Of a stretch of DNA of 64,000 nt, positions 46,093-57,007 are shown piece by piece (positions within the stretch are counted from its first letter, which is position 1; each line of letters opens with the position of its first letter). The notes beneath the pieces are model-generated. The model had not been told where the DNA came from, searched no databases, and saw nothing but the letters and a program-made list of their open reading frames with translations. This DNA is from Perilla frutescens (taxonomy: Eukaryota; Streptophyta; Magnoliopsida; Lamiales; Lamiaceae), in the NCBI GenBank assembly GCA_026008535.1, contig BRKX01000007.1, positions 8,393,001-8,457,000 on the forward strand, in the 5' to 3' direction. Both the position numbers and the translations under genes were made by a program.

Positions 46093-48564
46093 TTATTTAC
46101 CTGATACTTCTCTTATTTTGTTTCTGACTTTTTCACCGAGAAGGGTAGGTAATCCTGCAAGAAATTTTTCTTTCCAGAAAGGTTGATTTGAATCTTCTCT
46201 AAGCATAATTCTGGTCATGAATGTATTTTTGTACCAAGAAAACTGACTAAGCTTTTTGCATTTAAGATTTGAAAGTAATTCAGCATTCTTGTTTTTCAAA
46301 TGAGTTGGGTCACCTATGAAATGTAATGAAATGGTGAGAATTAAGGTAGCAACAGCATCTTCTAAAGGATTTCCCTCATCATCTAAAATGATTGTACCAT
46401 CTTCATCTGTTTTGTAAGAATTTAAAATAAGCTCTCTCTCTCTTTTATTAAGATGGTAATCCCACCAACCTTTCAATTGCCCTGAGAACCCAGCTATAAG
46501 AAGCTCAGCAATGGTTTTATCATGTGTTCCTACTTGGGTTTTGTAAGCATTGGCAGCCATGGTCATTTGTTGGAGGATATTTAGAATATTGTATTCAGTC
46601 AACCCGTCAATGTTCCATTCATAAATGGATGAAGCATTATAACGAGATTGGGAAATGGGTTTTGAAATTCCTAAATCTGGAGCAGGAATAATTTGGACAG
46701 GAGTTTGATAATTTGGAAACCACTCAATCTTGTTGATTTTGGGCTTAGGACTTTCAGGACATTCAGAGGAATCAGAATTAACCTTAAGCATATTGACCCT
46801 AAGTTTTGAATCATAACTATCTGGAGCAATTTGATCAAGATAAGGAATTTTTGAAGAAAGTTTATTAAATTCTTTTTGAAGAATATTAGCAAACTCGGAT
46901 TTGTTTTCATGTAAATTTTTGACACTTTTCTTGGATATTTGAAATGGTTTAAAGATGGGTTTTGTGAACTTATTTTCAGGAGATTCCTCTATTCTTGTAT
47001 TTTTCTCAATTCTATCAAGTTGTTTTGCAATAGTGTTCAGGTTTGCATTAGTGAAATTATTTTGAGTGATGATGTTAGTAACATTTCTTTTGTCACTATC
47101 TCCAGATTTTTTAAAAGGGATTGCTTCTACAGGACCTTCAGGAGTTGTGAGTTTTATACCTTGAAGAGGAGGATGGTTTGAAACGATGATTGTTTGATCA
47201 AAAAGAGTTTCCCATTCGGTTTTTTCCCAATTTGGTTTTTTGTTTCTTGTTGTAATTGGAGAAATATATTTGAAAGGAAAATGTATGGAATTTTGAGCAG
47301 CATAAATGATAAACCAATCAAAGAAGAAAATATTAATTTTGTATTCATCTACAAAATCATAAAACTCTTTTTTAATTTGCTTTTTCTCTAACTTCAGAAA
47401 ATTTTTTGAAAACCATTCTCTTTTTTCTTTCTTGTAACCTGAGCAGAAATCTGCATTTAGATATTCTACATCAGCTACAAATTCTCTTGTGATGACATTT
47501 AATTCATTTAGAGCAGAGAAAGTTGGACTTGTGGGTTCAGAATTGGTTGTTTCTTTTTGATAAATTGGTCTGGGAATTTTTAATGTATAATCAACAGAAT
47601 GAAAAGAATTATCTGAAACATCGGATGTAGAGTACCTGAATTTTGAAGGACCTTCATCAAAAGCTTTGTGAGGAATTCGCACTGGAAGAGTATTTTGTTT
47701 TGGACGATTTTTTCTATTAAAAGAAAGTCTTACCCTTCCATCAGGAAATTGAACAATATTACTTATTTCAGAATTTGGCTTTGAATCTATGACAGCTTTT
47801 GGAACAACAGCTTCTTCTAGATCCCAATTATCTGGTAGATTAATATCTTCCCATTTAATAGTTCTAGGAATAGAAGTGTTGGATCTTGTGATATCAGTTT
47901 GAATAAGGAGTGTTTCTCCTTTTTGAAAACTTGTGATGGATTTAGGAGCAAAAGAGGTTGTCATGGCTTTGTAATAAACTCTAAAAATAACTGATATTGG
48001 AAGTGTTCCTTCCTCAAGTTCATAATTATGAGTTTTGATTTGAAGAGTCATTGCTTTTAAAATGTTTTTATCATTTAATGAGACCATGAAATCAGGATAG
48101 CAATTAAAAAAGATAGGACCAGTGCAAAGGCTTGACTCAACAGACCCAATAAGAGAATCATCAAAGTTTAAAAACCTTAAATCTCTCAAAACAGCAAGGA
48201 CGGAAGTGTTAAGACCTTTTCTTGATAGTGGTTTGAAACCTACCTGGACAAGTCCTAGGTGAAGATATTTGTAATTTTTGCTTTTGTATTTATCAATAGA
48301 GTCTTGAGAAAGTAATTTGATGGTTTCAAAAGGTTTTGTAAGTTGCACATCTCTTTCTTCAGTTTTTATAACATAGTCAAATTTAAATAATCTCCAAGAA
48401 CTTTTATAAATTTTATCATTTCTGACTCTTGGTTTTTTCCATTCATCAATTATCCTTACCAATTCTTCATTACTTATCTCTTCAGTGTTGACAATCTTCC
48501 TATTTTCCTGAGATGTACTAGCAGCGAAGACAGAAGAAGTAGATCTAGAGAAAACGGACTCCAT
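46093..48564 (-). CDS. 30K-type movement protein fused to capsid-like domain (pararetrovirus-like)
   Basis: The 823-codon frame is intact from ATG 48564 (MESVFSRSTSSVFAASTSQE) to TAA 46095-46093. Residues about 55-200 match the 30K movement protein family of caulimovirids: LHLGLVQVGFKPLSRKGLNT, LRDLRFLNFDDSLIGSVESS, CYPDFMVSLND. Such proteins open plasmodesmata for virus spread. A variable middle follows, then near the C-terminus YNILNILQQMTMAANAYKTQ, AELLIAGFSGQLKGWWDYHL and SQFSWYKNTFMTRIMLRED, a gag/capsid-like helical region. The fusion of MP and CP in one frame resembles Petuvirus-type and Florendovirus-type polyproteins. An intact frame of this length is unusual for an old insertion. 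The MP call is firm; the capsid call rests on position and pattern. Confidence 0.82.
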   Translation of the reverse strand: MESVFSRSTSSVFAASTSQENRKIVNTEEISNEELVRIIDEWKKPRVRNDKIYKSSWRLFKFDYVIKTEERDVQLTKPFETIKLLSQDSIDKYKSKNYKYLHLGLVQVGFKPLSRKGLNTSVLAVLRDLRFLNFDDSLIGSVESSLCTGPIFFNCYPDFMVSLNDKNILKAMTLQIKTHNYELEEGTLPISVIFRVYYKAMTTSFAPKSITSFQKGETLLIQTDITRSNTSIPRTIKWEDINLPDNWDLEEAVVPKAVIDSKPNSEISNIVQFPDGRVRLSFNRKNRPKQNTLPVRIPHKAFDEGPSKFRYSTSDVSDNSFHSVDYTLKIPRPIYQKETTNSEPTSPTFSALNELNVITREFVADVEYLNADFCSGYKKEKREWFSKNFLKLEKKQIKKEFYDFVDEYKINIFFFDWFIIYAAQNSIHFPFKYISPITTRNKKPNWEKTEWETLFDQTIIVSNHPPLQGIKLTTPEGPVEAIPFKKSGDSDKRNVTNIITQNNFTNANLNTIAKQLDRIEKNTRIEESPENKFTKPIFKPFQISKKSVKNLHENKSEFANILQKEFNKLSSKIPYLDQIAPDSYDSKLRVNMLKVNSDSSECPESPKPKINKIEWFPNYQTPVQIIPAPDLGISKPISQSRYNASSIYEWNIDGLTEYNILNILQQMTMAANAYKTQVGTHDKTIAELLIAGFSGQLKGWWDYHLNKRERELILNSYKTDEDGTIILDDEGNPLEDAVATLILTISLHFIGDPTHLKNKNAELLSNLKCKKLSQFSWYKNTFMTRIMLREDSNQPFWKEKFLAGLPTLLGEKVRNKIREVSGK

Positions 48565-48757
48565 AACTGTAAGCCGGTTGAATAAACTCCTAGGAACTGG
48601 TAGTCAATCCCAATGGGCAACACAGGATTTATAGCCTATCACAGGACTTATAACCTTCAACTCCCTATGGGCAAACACGCAAGCGCCACTTGCCAAGACC
48701 TAGGCCGTCAGGACACCTCGTTCTTACAGTTATTAGACTCGATTTTTCCTAAGACAC
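48565..48757 (-). other. Short 5' segment before the MP-CP ORF
   Basis: The 193 bp have mixed composition, with two related phrases (cctgtgataggctataaatc and cctgtgttgcccattggg, minus strand) and no ORF. In a circular genome this would be the end of the leader. No tRNA-Met primer site is recognisable. Confidence 0.5.
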
Positions 48758-48779
48758 TATATATATATATATATATATA
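48758..48779. repeat. (TA)n tract at the other end of the pararetrovirus-like element
   Basis: An uninterrupted ta run, followed by aaaacactaaaaaagcccct. The A-rich cccta-type flank resembles the flank left of 41981, as expected if one locus was split by the insertion. Confidence 0.95.
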
Positions 48780-51210
48780 AAAACACTAAAAAAGCCCCTA
48801 AAAAATCATGAAACCTAAAAAAAACCCTAAACTCTAAATATTAATTGGATCGAAAAAATCACAATTTAACCAAATAAATTCGTATAAAATAAATATCAGA
48901 CCGGTTACTTTTTAAGGTTCAGATGATACTTTTAGATTTTAAGTGATACTTTTAGTGTTATCATTGATATTGATTTTGACATGATTTTTTATTTTTAACG
49001 GGTTGACCAGCGTTGATCCAACTCAGAACAGTAAAACTTATATACACCTTGTGTGCATGCAAGTGTTTATGTTTATTTTTTGTGTTTATATGATATGATA
49101 AAATTATTAATATAATATGTTTCTCTTACCAAAGAAAGAGAAATTGCCGTAATTCTGATTGGTGGGCTTTATCCTAAGAAAAACAGGCGGGCTTTAATCT
49201 CCACTAAAATAGGAGGGTAAAGCTCATTCGACATTTCGATCCTACCCTACCAGGCCGGTTTAATTCAACCAAAATGCACATTTTAAAAATATTTTGTTAA
49301 AAAATAATTTGGGGACACATATGCTGAGATTAAAGAGATGTTAATTATGTTGGTTCTGAATATATTTTTTTCACCTCCTGCAATGTTCATAACATTCGTG
49401 TGTTTTTTAATGATATCGTATGAAAAAAAAATAAAAAAAAAATATTTATCTATTTAATAATAAATTATTGGTAAAAATAGTTTTCCCACCAAAAACATTT
49501 ATAATTCTGGAATCTATTTTTTAATAGTAATATTTATCCAGTAAATAATATTTTACTGTTAATCATGAATCACTTTAGCAAAAACTTAACATGTATGTTT
49601 TGTAAACAAAAAATAATGTTGCATAGTGTAGCAATTAATGCATTTTCTTTGTAATTCGAGCTTAATTTTAATTTCAAAATTATGTTTAAATAATCATTTC
49701 ATTTTTTTTTGTTAAGGTTAATCTCAACGACCATTAATTACAAATGCAAATATTTATATGATTCATGCTAATTGTAAATTAGTTTTATTTTGTAATGATA
49801 ATATTCTTAATTTTCTAATAATTATAAATTTTAATAAATAAAATTATATATATATATATATATATATCTTATTCGTGCATCGGACATGCAATATTTTAGT
49901 GTTGTTAACATTGCATGAGGTCAAAAGGCCCAACTCTGACCAGTAGAAAAAGGCCCATTAGCTATGATGGAAAATAGGGAAAATTATTTCTGGTGAGCCC
50001 AATCCAAAATGTAGACTAATAGGCCCAATTAACCAGATCTATGTAATTCATTAAAACAATGGGCCTTTTTTTTATTTATCAAACTTGTATTTGTTTTCAA
50101 AGAATATAATTAAAATGTATTACTATTAGGAAAGTATGGAAAAACGAAAACTCATGTATTCTAAAAAGAAAAAAGGGAATAAAAGTTTCCTTTTTCCTTT
50201 TCCTTTTCCTGTTGTGAATAAAAAATCTTGATATTTTTGGATCCGAAGACCATAGGAGACTAAAACCTTCAAACATATTATTAATTCAATTATTTGTCTT
50301 GATTACTTTAGAGATGCTCTCGTGATATTGCTTTACTGTCTAATATTTGAGAAGTAGCTGTAGAATTATGACTAACAAAGAGTTGAACAATTTGTATATT
50401 GTTAATCAAATAATAGAAGCCAAGTAGAGAAATGGTTGGAGATTATCATGACTTCTCTTGGAACCTCGTGTTTAATGTGATAATATTGCCCTTCTTCATA
50501 ATTAGTGTCTCGATAGATTATATTTCTAATTATTTTGATATGAAATTTTAATGTATTGCATATAACAAAAAAAATCAAGATTAAAAAAAAAACAAAAAAC
50601 AAAAAAAAACTCAAGTTCCCATTTGGAAATTTAATGTCTTAACTACAAAAATGTGACATTGCAGAAGATATAATTAAACACACGCACACCATATAGCAAT
50701 TTTGTATGTGCATTATTAATGATAGCTAGATGCATGTAAGTATAATTAAATGCGATTTTTGGACTACTATAGAGTGAAAAGGATAATACAAAATAAAATG
50801 ATGAAACCTTTCGTGGATTACATTATTTAAATATGCTTCTTTATAAAAGCATGGGGAATTTGGACTTTTTATATCCAACTCCAACCAATTTCTCTAATTA
50901 TATCCCCTAAAAGACAAACATGCCATTATGTTTGACTATATTCTATTGAAAAATGTGTAACTTATTCACTTGATATATAAAAATGAGTAGATTCCGTCCA
51001 AATCCAAGTAATTTAGCTTAATCTACTCTATTTTTTTTTTTTAAGATAGGACTTTAATCTACTATATTGATTTACATTTAAATCTTAGAATTGTCTTTAG
51101 ATGGTATTCAAATAGATAATAAGAATGCCTTCCACTAATACTCTCTTCCTCCCATAATTATATTACTCTTCTAATTTTACATAGACGACTAAGAAAATGT
51201 ATCTAATGTG
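48780..51210. other. Intergenic AT-rich DNA with a GGCCCA cluster
   Basis: No gene. Three GGCCCA words and one TGGGCC word lie at about 49926-50066, a density seen in plant promoters that bind TCP factors, but no coding frame follows on either side. A (TA)n tract sits at 49848-49868. Confidence 0.45.
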
Positions 51211-51582
51211 GATGGAATTATCTGCTACACTTTGTGCCACAATTGATGCTACATAATTAAATTTATTAATTTTTTTCGATTTTTAATGCAATTTTAATTT
51301 ATTGTGCTTTAGTTTAATTTTAGACTTATTAATTATGATTCATCCTACCCAATTAGGGTATATAATTTTTTTTACGAATAATCAATTATTAATTAGAAAA
51401 TGAAATTTATTATTGAAAAATTAATTATATACACTAATTGGATAGGATGAACCCTAAATAATAAGTGTAAAAATTAAAATACAACATAATAAATTAAAAT
51501 TGAATTAAAAAATTGAAGAAAAATTAATAAATCTCATTGTGTATCACCAAGTATTGTATAAAGTGTAGCAAATGATTTCATC
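51211..51582. mobile_element. MITE copy 2 (gatgaaatcatct family)
   Basis: Ends: GATGGAATTATCTGCTACAC on the left, gtgtagcaaatgatttcatc on the right. The interior shares cccaattagggtatataatt-like and tttattgtgctttagtttaa words with the copy at 39479-39800. Confidence 0.8.
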
Positions 51583-52101
51583 TGTAGCTAATATACTTAT
51601 AAGTTAGAAACGTAAAATTATATATTTCTTTCTTATTATATCCTTACTCATTGATTCAAAATAAAATGATTGTTAATTTCAAAGAATGTTAAATAAGGGT
51701 ACATTAAGAAAAATGATAATTTAATGCATATCAAATGAAGAAAGTGAACTATAATTTTGGGACGACCAAAAAATGAATAAGAGACTACAATTATGAGACG
51801 TGGGGATTACCCGAAAAATTATCTCAAATTCAATTGATCGAGTATTCAAGGATTTCAGATCCCTTGTAACACTCTCTGCTACATATCATGTGTCAACCCT
51901 ATATTTTTTTTTCAATTTATTATGATTTAATTTAACTTTGAATTTTTATTCATGGTTCATATATCCTTTTCTAATTATGGTATATTAATAAAATTTAAAT
52001 AAAATTAAAAAATAGTTTTAGAACAGGAAATATTACACAAATTGGCATGGGTGATTTGACCCGGTATTCGAGTATAAATTTATGATGGACATATATCACT
52101 T

Positions 52102-52488
52102 GAGATCCTCTAGTCCCAACTTATGTGTGCCAACCGTGTGCCACATCTCAAAATTATTACCTTTTCTTTTATTTTTTTCTTCAATTTTAATTTCTTTTGA
52201 TTTAATATAATTTTATATTATTATTTAGAGTTTATCCCACCCAATTAGGGTTTATAATTATTTTTTAATATTTAATTTTCATTTTTTAGTTAATATAATT
52301 GATTTTTGGGATTGATTATTCCAAACTTAGGGTATATAATTTTTTTAAATTTCAATTTTTTTGTAAAAAATATTAATTATGATTAATTATGATATAATAA
52401 ATTTTATTTTTATAAAAAACATTATTAACGGCATATAATTTTAATATTGGCACACGGTTGGCACACACAAATGGAACTAGAGGATCTC
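52102..52488. mobile_element. MITE, related interior, different ends
   Basis: Arms of about 42 bp: GAGATCCTCTAGTCCCAAC and GTGTGCCAACCGTGTGCCA on the left, mirrored by tggcacacggttggcacac and actagaggatctc on the right. The AT-rich interior includes cccaattagggtttataatt, also present in the two MITEs above. Confidence 0.85.
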
Positions 52489-53323
52489 TACTCGACATAT
52501 ATAGGTACTTGATATATTCAAGTTTTTTTTTTTTTAAATCCATTTTAAAGTCGTCGACAAACCGTAAATCATTAATTAGGCAGGAAATTGAATTACGATG
52601 GAGAAGTGGACACCTCCAAAGGTTGCTTATAATCTATACAACACCATCATTTCAATCAACAAATTAATTAAATACATGATATGGTGCCCCATGATGCCTC
52701 CCTAAACATTCAATTCAAATCACTAGCAATCTTGAAATTGGCCATGAAAAATTAAGGATTGAAGTGGTCCATAGCCTACTCATATACTAGCTAGCACACA
52801 TATATCTACAAAACCTAAATTAATTAATTTAATTTAGTGAACAAAGCCCACCAAATATATCATAAATCACACAAGTGCAATAATATATACGACATTAAAT
52901 TACTATAGTAACTACACTTTGTACGTAGCTAACTCACAAAACACCATAATGAGGATTTTATTTTCAACTTTTTTGGAAATTGGGCCAACAATATGCAACA
53001 ATTTCTAACAATCAATACATAATTAATACTAATTCAATGCACACAATTGAGCCACATTCATAGTTTATAAAAGTATAGAAACCCCCAAAACAAGGCACAA
53101 TAATTAAGTTAAATGGATTGACTTTATTTTGTTCACAATGTTAAAAAGAGAGGAGTACTTAAATAATAATTGCAATGTGAAGTTATTTTTCAAGTGTTGA
53201 AGGCGGCCTTGTCTGCCTTTAGACAAGCCTTGTGTTGGAAATACTTTCAATTTTGGCCGACATATGGCTGCATTTCATTTACTTATGTTGGCCTATACAT
53301 TTATTAATGAAAGAGATTTATAC

Positions 53324-53377
<54 letters not shown>

Positions 53378-55943
53378 CTTACAATATGTCATTCAATAAA
53401 TAGTTATAAGATCGAAGATCAAGTCAGTCGAAAAGTATAAGGAACATAAAATAAATGAATACGAAATAGAATGATTCTTTAACCAAAACAAACAAACGTA
53501 TATATATCTTAAATGATGAAAGCTAATGCATGGTTAAATGGATACGAAATAGAATGATTCTTTAATTATTAATTAGAAGTGAGTATATATATATAATACT
53601 GCATTAATATGAATAGTGAAAGCTAACGACGTGGATCCCTACCATGTTTGCTAACTAGGAGGTCTATCAAAATTGTTAATTAATTAGAAATTTCTAGAGA
53701 TTGGAAATTTGATCATTTTGTAATTAAATTATCATGTGGAAAGATAGATAGACATTAAATGCGAATTGATTATAATGGGATTTTAGAGAGAGTAAAAAGA
53801 AGTGAATTAAATTGTCTTGGTTGTATATACATATGGTGCATGCCATTTGTAATTAAGGAATGACGTGGATGAAAGAATTCCCATGCATAATGGGCGAACA
53901 TTTTTGTGCCAATTCATCAGTCCTTTTACAAAATTCAAAGCTCTCTTAGATATGAAAGTGAACGTTTGATGGGTAGAGCTGGATTTGATGCTGATATTAT
54001 ATATGTATATATAGATATAGATATAGATATAGATATGAAATAATTCAGCATCATATATGGCTGGAACAAACTGGAAATTAAACATGGTATGCATGTACAA
54101 ACGTACATACGCATTTGTGTGTGTATAAATATATCACAAAAATTTATGTAAAATTGTATATATGATGGATCAAAGTCCTTAGACAGATCTTCATACTCGG
54201 ATCTAAGTTCATACTTTGATCCAAACTCAAAACACAAAGGTTGGGGTGATATTTTTGCAATTAACTCAAAAATGGAATTTGGAGCAAATTAAAGTATTAT
54301 ATATACTATACTAAAAAATATTAGCTTCTTGTATAGTATTACTATTTCATTTTATTTTATATTTTTGACAAAAAAAAAAAAAGTGGTGGCATTTTCACAA
54401 TTACTAAAAATTGAATTGGAAAAGTATTAGTTTATATATTGAAAAAATATTAGTTTATTGTATGTCATATAAGGTATTAGTTTTTCCCCGTATAAAAGGC
54501 GTTGACTGGTTTTAAAAATTATCAATATTTCTTTTTTATTTTTCATACAAAAAATCAGTATCATTTTTGTAATTACGTACTCTTAATTAATTGAATTTTG
54601 GGTGTGAGCTACATCTAGAAAGTGCTTTGGAAGAAGCTTGTACAATTTGGGAAGGGATTTTTATTGATCAAAAAAAGAAATCTACTTAAACCGATATGCA
54701 CTTAGGCAATGACATACATATATAACATAGAAATCACACTTGGAAAGGTTGGACAATTAGTTAATTAGCTCATGAAGATCTCATAAGTTGATTTAATCGA
54801 TTGAAAAAAATGTGATAATTTCCTAAATTATTCTAGAAAATACGGTGTTACAATGTGAAAATACCACATTTATAATGCTAAAAGAATGCATGATGCTATT
54901 TAATCTAAAATCGAAAAAGGACGATTGCATTATTGCATTATTGTATTATAGTCCCGTAATTTTAGAAATATAACACTTCAATATAATACTAATATACAAT
55001 ATATACATTAATATTTATCTGTTCATCAAATTAATTTAAACGGTCCAGAGCAATAAATTAAACTAATTCAACTACCACGCGAGTTAGGAGAGTCCCACCT
55101 TTCATAAAAAAGTCCTCACTTGATAACATACCGCATTATGATTAAATTAATGAATATGGTCTTTCAAAAATATTATGGACCAAGATTGATGATTGTAATG
55201 CAACAATTAGGCATGTTACTTATATATGAATGGTCATTGTCCTTTAAATCTCAAAAGCATTATTCAATTTGGTCCCAAAAAATAGAGGCCAAAATTGCAC
55301 ATTCCTTTTGCTTTGCTACCCTTTTTGTTTTTACTCCCAATTGTATTTACATGCTTCCAATCAAAATTATATATATATGTGTGCGTGTAATATTAAAAAA
55401 TTAAGTGTAGTGAAAAAGGGTATTTGTTCAATGTTACACACATTCATTGTGATGCATGCCAATTTAATTTGTGTGACACTTTTTTAGAATGGTTTATGAG
55501 GGCTATAGTTATAGACGTTCTTTATTGTTGGGTTGAGATTCCAAATTTTGTAGTTAATTTTTTCAATAGTCCACATTTCTGATTAACTAATAACATTGAC
55601 GGTTTTACATTCAAAACTTGTGTGTGATATGTGTAGCTAATTATTATTCGCTTCATAAACTTTTATTTGTTGTTTTAGGTTTGTAGCTTATAAACAATTA
55701 TTTGTTATTTTACATATTTACGCAAATTCTCTTTTAAAAATTAACCCTATCAAATTCTTACAAAGTCTATTGCTTAAAGTTTTAATAGATGATATGTTTT
55801 CCTAAAAAATGGAAGATTTTATATTTTTAGAAATTATATATTAGTAGGATTTTATATGGGGTATATTTATCAAAATATTTATATTATAATAATGTTGAAA
55901 CCCCTAAACCCATAAATAAAAGATCGCAAATATTCTTGTACAC
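52489..55943. other. Intergenic AT-rich DNA with microsatellites
   Basis: No gene. A (TG)n tract lies at 53329-53375 and an (ATAGAT)n tract at about 54007-54037. Short reading frames across the microsatellites are chance. Confidence 0.55.
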
Positions 55944-57007
55944 TGTTGAGTATGACGTGTTCCAGATGATGCTATCACTTCGTTTGATAACATCGCAATC
56001 AATGTCGTATCTAATGATATTCCGTCATTCTCGTCACATCGAGTATAACACTCGAATTATTAATCTTATCATTTCCTAGTATTTTGGATTAATTTACTTT
56101 AAATTATTCTAAATATATTGTGATATTTATCACATTTTGTTTTCCACGTATTTAGGGATTTATTAGTTATTTTATTATGAATTAAATCGTGGATAATGTT
56201 TGATTTTGACTTGTTCAAAATCTGTTCCGGATTTGTAGGGGACGTGATGTTCCCACTCTCCATTGGACACTAACCGTTGCAGGTGAACGTGGGTCACTAG
56301 AGTAACCGCTACTATTGCACGATGTTGAAGAACGTGTGCCACGCAATGCAGAAGATGGTTATCTCAAGTCCACTTCAGCAATGGGTAGTGGAAGGCAGTT
56401 GATTCAAGTCCAAGTCATCTAGGATCGTGAAGCAACTGCCAAGACAAGATGGAGGAAGTATTTAAGGTCTCCGTAGACCTTAAAATCATTTATGCAAGCA
56501 GGTTATCACCATGGTTTGTGAGAAGCTCTGAATCTTGCATCTCGTATCGTCTCTGAAATCCAAGGCATCTTCTCCCACATCTGCCTAGCGTCCCAATCAG
56601 CTGAAGACTTTCATTCCAGTTGTGTGTGTAGGTTAGATAGTCAACTTTGAGAGTCTAGGATTTAGAGTGACTTGTTGTAATCTATCTATGTGTTTAGATA
56701 GGTTTGTTTGAGTGATTATTCAAGTGAGTGAAGCTAGGATAGTCTTCTGTATGTTTTATGTAGTGTCGTCTAGGGAATGAACCAAGACAACATCGGCATT
56801 GTTTTTATTTATCACTTGTGATAGTGAATTTCGCCCTGAAATAATCACACACCGTAAGGAGTGTGATTTAAAATTTATTTTGTGCAAAGTTCTATTTACA
56901 TTTCCGCTGCATGTTGAAGGCAATGTGGTAACACTAGCTTCAACATTTCATTTAACTTTGCAGTTTACATCTGTAATTCATATTGTTTCAGGCAACAAAT
57001 TCTAACA
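55944..57007 (+). mobile_element. Solo LTR of the copia B family
   Basis: The 1064 bp align end to end with the two LTRs of element B but are more divergent. It starts TGTTGAGTATGACG and ends ATTCTAACA. A perfect 5-bp duplication, tacac, flanks it at 55939-55943 and 57008-57012. No internal sequence remains, so it arose by recombination between the two LTRs of a complete copy. Confidence 0.95.

Larger units (their letters stand above)
42015..48757 (-). mobile_element. Endogenous pararetrovirus-like element (MP-CP-protease, no RT)
   Basis: The 6743-bp block lies between two (TA)n tracts. On the minus strand it has a short leader, a movement protein/capsid ORF, a zinc knuckle segment, a protease ORF, an intergenic promoter and a long repeat-rich leader. 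The 30K movement protein and promoter-plus-leader layout fit Caulimoviridae. The order (promoter and leader after the ORFs) is what a circular genome opened inside its leader and integrated would give. No RT or RNase H is encoded, no LTRs are visible, and no tRNA-Met primer site was found. It is either a deleted copy, one part of a divided genome, or a related plant element lacking its own polymerase. Confidence 0.75.

Noticed and set aside
53329..54040. Reading frames across the TG and ATAGAT tracts
   Set aside because: They are low-complexity translations of microsatellites.
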